A DNA stretch of 64,000 nucleotides from Timema cristinae (taxonomy: Eukaryota > Arthropoda > Insecta > Phasmatodea > Timematidae). Position 1 is the first letter of the stretch, and each line of letters opens with the position of its first letter. Shown one piece after another: positions 55,280-64,000 of this stretch. The translations under genes were made by a program, and so were the position numbers. The stretch covers positions 1,642,005 to 1,706,004 of the forward strand of contig JBCFYV010000012.1 of assembly GCA_039000515.1 (NCBI GenBank). The letters run 5' to 3'. Under the pieces are notes generated by a model. That model saw only the letters and a program-made list of their open reading frames with translations, was not told where the DNA came from and ran no database searches.

Positions 55280-56725
55280 ATTCAAAACCATATTAATCAA
55301 CAAAAATAAGTTACTTTATATTTACTTCAAAGCAAAGAAGTCTACAAAAAAACCAATAAAAGAAACATTATCAATTTAAAGAATTTAAATTACTGATAAC
55401 CACGAAAACAATTTTTTTTATATCTAACTTAAATATTGCAAGACATAAAAAAGAACCAAATAATGTGGCTACCCATTTAAACCAAGAAAATACAAAGATA
55501 CTAGCGCCCAAGCTGCAACAGGAAATTCTAAGTGCTCCATAACAGAATTTACATTTAAAAATAAAAGTTTTTAGCAAAACTTAACCGATGCCTACACTGA
55601 CAGATTTCCATAACAGACTAAACCAAAGTATTCAAGGAAATAAAACCCATCGCAGCAATTTATAGTTGATAGATTTAAACAAAGATATTATTATAAGCCA
55701 TCCTGGCTAGATAATGTCCTAGTCCTGAACAGGACTTATCATGGAAGTGGTGAATGTAAAAGTCTTCAATATTGTCTGTGGTCCCTCGTTATATAGGTCT
55801 AGTTGTAAGGTGGTAAGGTGGGAGTTTTACTTAGTTATTGTGTCACTCGCTAACATCAGGTTGAAAGGCTACATTGTTTTTGTCAAGTAGGCCAGGTTCT
55901 TATTGTCTTGATCATCAGCTGCTGCATTCGACTAGTTCCCACAACACGAACTCCAAGACACAAGACAAGCAGTCGTTGAGCTATGCTTGTTTGATCATGT
56001 ATACCACATAGGTGCCCATGAATATGAATGGTGTTCCAATAGTACAGGACGGGCCAATCAGAGCATTGCAGGCTTACACCATTGGAACAGCAGGGTGCTG
56101 CACAATTTGTAGCGTGTATGGGACTTCTCTTCATTCTAGCATTCGTGGTGAGCAGGCTGGACTTGCAAGTTGCTTTACTCCAGGCAAATATACACATGAG
56201 TAAAGACCTATATTCGACATAGTAGATTGTGATATTTAATAATGCTGGATGTCTATGAGTATAAGATTATTTGGGGTAGTATTTCAAACAGCTGGCTGGT
56301 CCTATTGGTATTTTTATTGCAGGATGTCTATGAATATTAGCTTGTTTAGGGGCGGGTAGTAACTTTGTCATATTAGCAGTCCATGTTAATGTTACAAATC
56401 TAAAAAAACGCAACTGTTCAACAAATGGACATTACAGAACCAATTCGCAAGACTGCTATCAGTTAACTGAAGTATCTTGTTTTGTTCTTTCTTGGGACCT
56501 TGGTTCCGAGCAGTAAAAGAGGAATTGGTGGGCACTAGTCAATCTGGGCCATGAAATGTTGCCAGATGGTGCGAGGTCTGTCTAGTTCCACTCAATACTC
56601 ATATTATAATGCGTCAATCACCTCCAAATGATTTTCGTTATTTCACAAGGGAAAAATTCACAGCTACAAATTACATTCATACTAATTTATCTGTCTCTAA
56701 AATCTTGGCCTTCAGTATTTTAATA
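55280..56725. other. Interior DNA of the 44.5-57.3 kb element, no gene seen
   Basis: Mixed AT-rich and moderate-GC sequence. At 56,220-56,350 GGATGTCTATGA occurs twice about 85 bp apart. I see no conserved protein motifs on either strand. Confidence 0.4.
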
Positions 56726-56729
56726 TTTT

Positions 56730-57345
56730 TTGTTTTATCTTTATTTTTGACATGATGAAAAAAACTTTTTTAACTAGTCTTATTTTTGAACGTGAGATCA
56801 AATTATTTCTGTTTGGAAAACAAATACCCAAGAAACAGGCCATGGCCTACGGAAAGTATAGGCCTACCTTTTCAATAATTAAATTTCGTCTAAGAATTAC
56901 AAATTTGACCTTTTAAATCGATTTGCTCCCAGAATCCTGCCCTCTTGGTTTGACAGACTGATTGATTAGTGATAGACTTGCAGTCAGCAGCAAATTAGTG
57001 AAGAAATCAAAATTAGCTTTGGTTGAATTGTCATAAATTTTTCCCAAATTTGGCTAGGTCAGGCAAACATTTTCCGGCCAGTTTTGAATGCCAGATCAGA
57101 TTATTTATGTTTGGAAAGCAAAAGATAAGAAAACTACTCATGAAAGGAAAGGAAATTTTTTCGGATAAGCTCACCTAAATATTACAAATTTGACTTCTTA
57201 AATAGGTCTGGAACCCCAAATTCAGCTGCTTTGGACTGCCAGACCAACAGATTTTGATTTCTCACTGACGAAACTTTAAAATAGGATATTTAACTGAATT
57301 AGATATTTTTGTTTAAATCAAACAGGAGTTGGACTATTCCAATAT
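56730..57345 (-). repeat. Right inverted arm of the 44.5-57.3 kb element
   Basis: The sequence is the reverse complement of 44,755-45,470 with moderate divergence. Clear anchors are AAGAAAACTACTCATGAAAG, TTTTTTCGGATAAGCTCACC, ATAGGTCTGG, CAGCTGCTTTGGACTGCCAG and ATAGGATATTTAACTGAATT. The outer end is TTGGACTATTCC. Three to four degenerate units are present. Confidence 0.7.
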
Positions 57346-57875
57346 ATTATGTTCGGTTAAGAGAGTTCATGCCCATTATCACCAATAATGTTTGCTTCAT
57401 CTTACAAACACAACACTCTTCACCTCAGCATTTTGTGGGCTATGTTCAAAACAGAGCAGGACGGTCTCTATCCATCCTCTGGAAGATTTGTGAAAACCAT
57501 CTTTCACCCCTCTTTCACCCTCTTTCAATCGCACTATGTTCTATCAAAACCAGACGTTGGGTAAAGAACTGATTTCTTCAAATTTTTAAGGTTACACCAT
57601 AAAAATGTTTCTATTTAAGCCAATCCCAATCCAAACATATTGACATATTGAAATGCATGTGAATCAGGACAAATGAATTAGATCTACTCGTTGAATGTTC
57701 ACTAAATCCAACTTTACCCACTGCCTTGTTGCTATCATGCTATCTCCATCCCCAGTCAAGTGTTTTAATCTCATGCTAATGTACTTGACATTATTTTTTT
57801 GTTATTTGTATTTCACCCTATCGCTTTATGCTAATGCTGTTACACTTCTTCAACATTAATTCTCCTTGCCATCTG
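57346..57875. other. Intron DNA outside the large element
   Basis: No recognisable gene or repeat. One plus-strand frame at 57,309-57,572 is open but does not resemble a known protein. Confidence 0.4.
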
Positions 57876-57877
57876 CT

Positions 57878-58036
57878 TTAGTGGCCGAACAGTCTGAGGC
57901 GTCATTCTCGTGTTAGACTGGCCTGCTAAAGATAGGGAGATCGAGGTTTGAATCCAGGTTGGGTCTACTGAAGGGGGTTTTTCCTAAATGGATTTCCACT
58001 CTCCTTCCACGCAAATGAGTGTAAATTACCTCTAGA
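57878..58036 (+). repeat. SINE, 3'-truncated
   Basis: The head has AGTGGCCGAACAGTCTGAGG and GATCGAGGTTTGAATCCAGG (B box), and the body has CCTAAATGGATTTCCACTC. It ends at AGAACCA, where the next SINE begins, so the tail is missing. Confidence 0.7.
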
Positions 58037-58037
58037 A

Positions 58038-58290
58038 CCAGCCTCTGTGGCGTAGTTAGCTGATGCGCTAGTTTCGTGTTGAGCTAGACTGCCGAGGGCG
58101 GGTAGATCGAGGTTAAAGTCTCACTCGGGTGAATTGGGGGTGGCTTTTCCTAAATGGTTTTCCACTCTCCCTTTATGCAAATTTGGATTCACTTTTCTAT
58201 ATTCAGCCTTCCTAATTCCTAAATCCATTAGAGTAATTAGTACTTATGCTTATAACCAGAATGGGTAGTAAGATGCGTGCTAAGTATTAT
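58038..58290 (+). mobile_element. SINE, full length
   Basis: The head GCCTCTGTGGCGTAGTTAGC and the body with TAAATGGTTTTCCACTCTCC match 8,132-8,386. The tail is AACCAGAATGGGTAGTAAG followed by ATT repeats. It sits directly behind a truncated copy, which suggests insertion into the older SINE. Confidence 0.8.
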
Positions 58291-58737
58291 TATTATTTTA
58301 ATTATTATTTATTATTATTATTGTTTAAAAATGAGGTGGCCCAATGGCTAGATAATTTTATAATAAAGGAAATAGATAAAACTAAAGAAAAAGGAAAAAT
58401 AAACTACTAAGAGTAAATTTGATGAAGAAAGCCCACCTAGGGAAAGAGGAAAATGTGGGAAGAATCCAATGCACAAAGGTGACATCTTCTTCCTTTCTTC
58501 TGTCTTCTATAGTAGAAGTAGTCACACACACATTTTAACACAAAGAAGAAGAGTGTACAAATAACACAAACAATGGATTACTACATTTTGAATTTTGAAA
58601 GAAACTGCTAGAAACACGTGATGATGATGATGATGATGATGATAGATAAGAAAATAATGATAATAATAAAACATGATTTTTTTAAATAGTAATAATAATA
58701 ATGTTAATTTGAAAAATAATAATATTATAGAAATAAA

Positions 58738-59655
58738 CTATCTTCTGTTGAGGCCTGGTGGTAATCTTGATTTGGTAATCCATTGGTGGGCCAGTTCCCA
58801 CTGTCTAAGTTGAGAACTGTTGCACTGTTTGGGAAATGCTCTTAATATTTTGGTGGTGTAGCAGGTTTGAAAGTCCTGGTTGTGGGTACCGGCATGGATG
58901 GGTACAGGCTTGTCCGGATCTTTGTGGTTTGTGTCAAAGCGATGATTGTTCATTCACTGTCTGAGAGAACCTGTAGTGAGGCCTATATATTCTGCATCAC
59001 ATGAATGTAGCTGGTAGGTGGATTCCACATGTGCTGCAACGGGTGCTACCGCAGGGGTAGGAACCTTTGGTAGTCTGTTTTTCTTCTCGGATTCTCTTGG
59101 GGTCAGGAATTTTGGGATGGACTAGAATATTGTGGAGATTGGGTGGCCGTTTGAAAGTGACTCTTGGGGGTGAACTAAGAAGGTTTTGGGTCTGGGTAGA
59201 ACTGGTTAGGAATTTGTAACCACTTTTAAGGATGGCGTTGATACGTTGTAGACCGGGATGGTATTGGGTTGTGAGAGGGATGTCCTCAACTTTTTTGGAG
59301 GGTCGTGGTCATCCCTGGAGAGTGCTCTGGAGATTTGGTTGTCTATTAGAGGCTTGGGGTAACCTCTACTTTGGAAAGCTGTGGAGAGTTGTTTACAATA
59401 TTCAGTTAAATCGTCGGTTCTGAACATATCCGTTTGGCTCGTGTGGCAAGGCTGAATGGTAGTGGAGGTATTGTTGGTGATTGGTGGGTTTTATATGTAC
59501 AGTGGTACGAATTTGGTTATTTTCAAGGAACAGATTCACATCAAGGAAGGTAAGACTATGATGTGATTTATTGTGGGTGAAGTTTAAGGGGCTGCATTTG
59601 TTGAGATTATCTAGAAAGACGTCCAAGGATTCTTTGGAGTGAGGTCTGCAGGGCT
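58738..59655 (-). pseudogene. Element C: reverse transcriptase tail and GIY-YIG nuclease
   Basis: From 59,626 the frame has SLDVFLDNLNKCSPLNFTHN and LTFLDVNLFLENNQIRTTVH, then FQSRGYPKPLIDNQISRAL after a frame change. It ends in the GIY-YIG region close to element B. A CGA-to-TGA difference from element B puts a stop directly before MNNHRFDTNHKDPDK in the nuclease. Another frame change lies near 59,200. Confidence 0.8.
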
Positions 59656-59657
59656 AT

Positions 59658-61609
59658 TATGAGCATTCGACGCAAAGTTAGTTGCTACCGCTAGTTAGCT
59701 TCATTTTCGAGGAGAAGATAACGTTTATGACCACCACACTTTGTATCGTCCGCTAGTTTTAGCTTCGACTTTGCTTCTAGCGTTAACGCAACGAATAAAA
59801 TCAGTTTGCGTCAACAGTTGGCAACAATTTTCCAAAGAATATTACCTTTTAAGAAGTTGGAGGCTAAAAATTAGGTACATTTATTTCAAGAATGCTGATA
59901 TCCATGACTGAACATTATTCGTTTATTTTTATTTTCCCAAACAGCTGATCGCAAGTCTCATTATTTGCAGGAACGATTTAACCTAGCTTAATTTAATAAA
60001 TCACTTGCATAGTTTTGTTTGCTTAAGATTTGAAATGAAAAAATACTAGGCCTACATTATTCAATACACATTACATATTGTGGTCAAAAAATCATGTGAG
60101 CTATGCATTAAAATAGTAATGTCACACAGGGAAATGAATAAGCTAGTATGAGAAGTTGGCTAATAAAGAAACAATGTTTTTGTAAGATGTATGCTTTACA
60201 ATACAATGCTTTATTTTTCATGTATTCGTGTTGATTCTGGAACAAGTGTGTTTTATTCCATTAATTAAAAATAATTTCAACAATTTATGATGTAGACTTC
60301 TTATATTTAGGCCTGTTTTAATTTAAAATTACTTTAATATATAACTAAAAAATATATGCCTTATAAAACTTTGTTTCAAAAACAACATTTATCAAACAGT
60401 AGATTAATATTTTATTTTTGCTTTTTAGTAGGCCTATTTTAAAACTGTTCTCGATTTTGTCAAGTCATAAAATTGAACGTTCAAAGAAATAGGCCTACAG
60501 TAAGGTGTTTTAAATTTTATTTTGTTTGATTGAGTTGAGGTTGGATAACGAAAACTTCCTATCTATACAGTACTCCACTGAACATATATAGGCCGACTTT
60601 GTGCTAATTTTATTAATTTACAGTGTTGAAAAGGTTCTCACGTTTGAGAGTGAATCAAATATGCGGTGTGAAGATCTTAGAAAATAAAACTAGTCACTTA
60701 AAGTTTATGAAAGCATTCAAGATCTCCCAAAAAATTGTGTTTACACTGAATATTTTCGACAACTTAATGTCAGTCGTCCTACTAAGTTAACAAAATAAGT
60801 GAACGAGAGGGTGTTTTGGATGGCTAAAAATAATAAAATGTATCTTTTACTTAAAGGGAATTCTCGAGACTTTAGATAAGTGATTAAGAATATAAGGATA
60901 TTATATTTCTTTATAATGAGTTGTTTTCAATTTATTCACTTCAGTATAACTAGGTTTAACTAATTATTGATTTCAGATAAATTTAGTAAACCTTTTATGA
61001 TTAAAAAACCTAGGCCTAAACCAAACCGCATGCATATATTAAGCTAGGGCCTATTTAGTTATTTCCAGTATTGGCTGCAATATTTCAGAGGCCTACAACC
61101 CACATTAATGTGGTTAGTAACTACTATTGTATGTACAATTCAGTTTATATAATGATTATAATCATTAAAGTTTTGTTGAGGCATCTTAAACATATTATTT
61201 TATCACCTGAATGATCAGTGTATTGATGGTGAATAGTAATGCATTTTGATAGTGTTGTGTTTCAAATAAAATATTCTTTTTACATTCAGTGTAAGCGTAC
61301 TATCCCCACTCTTGGCCCACATTATGATATAGGCCTATTTAAAGTTAAATTATGTGAAACACACACAAAAAGTTTTGAGGTTATTATTTTGGGCTTATGA
61401 GATGGCAAGTTTAAATAATGTAACACAAAACACCTAATAAATTACAAAAACTAGCAAACATAACCTCATAACGCAAACCAAAGGACAAGTAAAATGTCTG
61501 CGCAACTTAGCGTCACGCTACTAAGAAAATATTTGCGCTTGCAAAGTGGTCGGCCATAATAACTTTTGACGCAAAGTCTAGCGTCTCTCCACAAATTCGT
61601 TTTGTGTCG
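59658..61609. mobile_element. 1.9-kb insertion splitting element C
   Basis: Protein text of the reverse transcriptase stops at FMIC on the right and resumes with RPHSKESLDVFL on the left. Two pairs of short direct repeats could be the target duplication: CTGCAG at both edges, or GACGCAAAGT near 59,673 and 61,566. The segment is AT-rich with no coding frame. Its ends are rich in AACGC/GCTAG words. It is probably a non-autonomous DNA transposon. Confidence 0.55.
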
Positions 61610-62350
61610 TGGTCACTGCAGATCATGAAAATGTCGTCGATGTAGCGAAGCCATAGATAGGGTTTGATGGGGTGAGAATGTAGAAAGTGTTCTTCTAGTA
61701 GTCCCATGTAAAGATTTGCATATGAAGGAGCCATGCGTGTACCCACAGCTGTGCCCTTTATTGGTAAGTAGTGTTTGTCTAGAAAACGGAAGTTGTTAAA
61801 TTGAAGGATCATCCTAGCCAGCTTCACCAGAAATAAGTGGTAGGTTTGGACCCGGAGGTCTGCGGTCTAAGTAATGCTCCATTGCTGACATTCCATGCAC
61901 ATGAGGGATGTTAGTGTAGAGTGCTGTGACATCAATAGTGACCAGAAAACAGTTCGATGGAAGATTTTTGATTTTGTGAATTTTGTCTAAGAAATGGTTT
62001 GTATCCTGTATGAATGAGGGAAGTTGTTTTACAAAGGGTTGTAGGTGTGAATCAACCAGAGATGAAATTCTCTCAGTTGGGGAGCCACAACCAGATACAA
62101 TCGGACGGCCAGGCGGAGGTCTTATTTCTTTGTGGATTTTAGGGAGGAGATACAGTGTGGGAGTTTGAGGTTCTTGTGGAAAGAGAAGTTGAATTGAGTT
62201 GGTGGTGAGATTCTGCCGGGGACCTTCACGTTGTAGGAACTCTTTAATCTGCGCGTTGTGATCTTCAGTTGGGTCTTTTGTGAGTGGTCTGTAGATGGAG
62301 TGGTCAGATAGCTGACTTTGTGCCTCTGTGATGGAGTCGATACGGTTCAA
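61610..62350 (-). pseudogene. Penelope reverse transcriptase of element C
   Basis: The frame reads SIYRPLTKDPT, then LYLLPKIHKEIRPPPGRPIV, SGCGSPTERISSLVDSHLQP and LVTIDVTALYTNIPHVHGMS (first catalytic Asp). One frame change occurs near 61,820. KGTAVGTRMAPSYANLYMG and RYIDDIFMIC, the intact catalytic YIDD box, follow. The LPKIHK and YTNIPH blocks are diagnostic for Penelope-like elements, whose enzyme is related to telomerase. The core residues are intact, but the frameshift and the insertion inactivate the copy. Confidence 0.9.
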
Positions 62351-62481
62351 GATGACTGTGGTGGAGCCAAGGAATTTATCTTCACTCCCAAAACAGTTGG
62401 CACAATGTGTTTCTAGTAGTTTCTTTTAAAATTCAAAATGGAGTAAGCCATTGTTTGTGTTATTTGTACTCTCTTCTTCTT

Positions 62482-62530
62482 TGTGTTTGATAAAGGCAAC
62501 AATGCCGAAATATTATTATATTTGTGTTTA
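62482..62530 (+). ncRNA. Degenerate hammerhead-like core in element C right end
   Basis: TTGATAA, a GGCA/TGCC stem and GAAA are followed by TATTATTATA. The same sequence is present reversed in element B (32,228-32,262). In the left end of element C it is precisely missing. Confidence 0.35.
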
Positions 62531-62712
62531 AAATGTGTGTGTGACTACTTCTACTATAGAAGACAGAAGAAAGGAAGAAGATGTCACCTTTGTGCATTGG
62601 ATTCTTCCCACATCTTTCCTCTTTCCCTAGGTGGGCTTTCTTCATCAAATTTATTTTTAGTAGTTTATTTTTCCTTTTTCTTTAGTTTTATCAATTTCCT
62701 TTATTATAAAAT

Positions 62713-63305
62713 TATTATTATTATTATTATTTATTATTATTACCACCTCTAAAATGCTTCCTTCCTCATCACTACCCATTTAGAGTCATTATAAAATGAA
62801 TTATTCTGTAATGGCTTGGAAATGAACAATAAGACAGGGTAGAAACGCTGTACGTTAATTTAAAGTAAGTGATAGTGAAGGGGAAAGGTTATGCATGGAT
62901 AGAAAAAAATCACACTTCCACAGTTGCACATTGGTTTGAATTTTTGGAAGTATTCCTTTTTCATGAAAAGCGATACATATCACATAAAACAACACAAAAG
63001 ATATATGAAACTACATGTTTGAATAACTAGAAAAATAACTGAAAACTTGCAGTGTTGCCAAATTGATGCAACAGGATGGAGGATTAAATAGATAGATATA
63101 TTGCTGAAAAATTTATAATCAAAAAATATATATGAGATTAACAAATACTATAATATACTTAATTATTATTTAAATTATAGTATTTGTTGATCTTATAAAG
63201 ACTATCACATGATAGTTAATCAATTATACATAAATTCTATGATTCAATTAAAAAAATAGATTATATTAAATTTTGGTAAGTTTGGGATACCAATATAACT
63301 TGTCA
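62713..63305. other. AT-rich DNA with ATT microsatellite
   Basis: An ATT repeat (62,712-62,740) borders element C. At 63,140-63,200 a TATAGTATTTGTT pair forms a weak inverted repeat. No gene. Confidence 0.45.
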
Positions 63306-63309
63306 AGCT

Positions 63310-64000
63310 AATTGAGGCATGTTTTACAGATACAGGTGGCAGGGTACAAGTTGGATGTCACTTATCAGATATTCTAGAAATACATAATGTGTTGAAACAA
63401 GGAGCTAACCTTTCCCCATTTCTTTGTTATCTTGCCTTAGAGTATGCTATTAGGGTAATGAAGGAGAGTAGGGAAGGGTTGATATTAAACGGTACAAGCA
63501 GCTATTAGGATACACAGATAATTTTGCTTTGTTGTGCAAGTATAAGGGAGCTGTCACTAGAAATGGAGACATTTTACTAGAGACTAGTGAGGAAATAGTT
63601 TTATAAGTGAATGCTGAAAAGATTAACTATATGATCACACAGAGAACAATGATCGAGGATGATAATTTAGAGATTACTTTGGACATGTGATTTGACAGCA
63701 TTAATGAGTTTAAATATTTAGGAACAATTTTAACTATCAATAAAGATACTAGATTGGAAATTAGGAAAATAATAATAGTACTCCATGAGTAAGTTGTTGA
63801 CATCGCCTTTACTGTCCAGGAATGTAAAACTCAGAATATACAAGTTAATTTTACCGATTGTTCTGTATGGGTGTAACCTTGTTTTTTACCTATATGATTA
63901 TATGATAAAAACAAATTTATGGTGGTTGATAACAAGTGAGTTAGGAAGATATTTGGTACAAAATGGAATGAGGCTACTGGAGAGGGGAGGAGGAGGTTAC
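63310..64000 (+). pseudogene. LINE reverse transcriptase remnant, runs off the window
   Basis: The remnant has VLKQGANLSPFLCYLALEYA and IRVMKESREGLILNGT, then QLLGYTDNFALLCKYKGAV. There the usual YADD box reads YTDN, so a catalytic Asp is lost. EEIVL, VNAEKINYMITQRTM, IEDDNLEITLD and NEFKYLGTILTINKDTRLEI follow. It is the same LINE family as 21,130-21,800 and belongs to the arthropod endonuclease-reverse transcriptase group. Frame breaks are frequent. Confidence 0.85.

Larger units (their letters stand above)
58354..62712 (-). mobile_element. Penelope-like element C with inverted ends
   Basis: The left end (58,354-58,620) and right end (62,405-62,712) are reverse complements over about 250 bp. 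Anchors are TTTATAATAAAGGAAATAG, GATGAAGAAAGCCCACCTAG and TAGAAGTAGTCACACACAC. Between them, on the minus strand, lie the reverse transcriptase (61,610-62,350) and GIY-YIG nuclease (58,738-59,655) of one element. They are separated by a 1.9-kb foreign segment. Its nuclease half is almost identical to element B. Confidence 0.88.

Noticed and set aside
44522..57345. Reading the whole interval as an endogenous large virus or Polinton
   Set aside because: I see no DNA polymerase B, packaging ATPase, capsid or retroviral-type integrase motifs.

Overview
This is eukaryotic, AT-rich, intron-dominated animal DNA, most likely from an arthropod (insect or crustacean). The evidence is three well-conserved exons of a metazoan autophagy gene, very large introns packed with transposons, tRNA-derived SINEs, Penelope-like elements, RTE/R1-like LINE fragments, hAT, Tigger and gypsy copies, and long CT/TA microsatellites. 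There is one assembly gap of exactly 100 N (41,624-41,723). I see no prokaryotic features, no true tRNA or rRNA gene and no CRISPR array.

The only host gene I can support is ATG2 (plus strand). Its C-terminal part is present as exons at 22,269-22,436, 36,272-36,434 and 41,954-42,106. The introns are 13.8 kb, at most 5.5 kb, and at least 21.9 kb. The phases of the second and third exons do not match, so an exon is missing between them. Almost everything else is repeat DNA inside or upstream of this gene.

Layout. 0-3.2 kb (minus): a LINE-type Gag/ORF1 with zinc knuckles, then a small basic frame and an intact 482-codon frame resembling DUF4804 proteins. 3.2-9.4 kb: AT-rich DNA, SINEs, microsatellites and a 0.68-kb palindrome. 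9.9-12.8 kb: two inverted arrays of a degenerate 150-bp unit, like a foldback transposon. 13.3-20.9 kb: a decayed LINE split by a 6.35-kb Ty3/gypsy element with near-identical LTRs, a 4-bp target duplication and a PHD finger at the start of Gag. 21.1-30.8 kb: LINE remnants, the first ATG2 exon, a decayed hAT transposase, an unrecognised decayed coding frame and a LINE tail. 31.8-34.8 kb: a Penelope-like element with inverted ends carrying hammerhead-like cores, invaded by a second Penelope copy. 36.3-42.1 kb: two ATG2 exons, a Penelope fragment, a piggyBac-like start, a second hAT remnant and a minisatellite ending in the gap.

44.5-57.3 kb holds the most unusual object: inverted arms made of degenerate repeats enclose a broken minus-strand gene of about 5 kb. 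It carries PIN/FEN-nuclease-like acidic motifs and has itself been hit by a solo LTR and a SINE; a Tigger element lies beside it. 57.9-62.7 kb: SINEs and a third Penelope-like element with inverted ends, split by a 1.9-kb insertion. 63.3 kb to the end: a LINE reverse transcriptase remnant that runs off the window.

Most elements are dead (stops, frameshifts, altered catalytic residues). The gypsy copy, the solo LTR and two Penelope copies look younger, because their repeats or sister copies are still nearly identical by eye. Nothing here was checked against a database; family names come from motif recognition.
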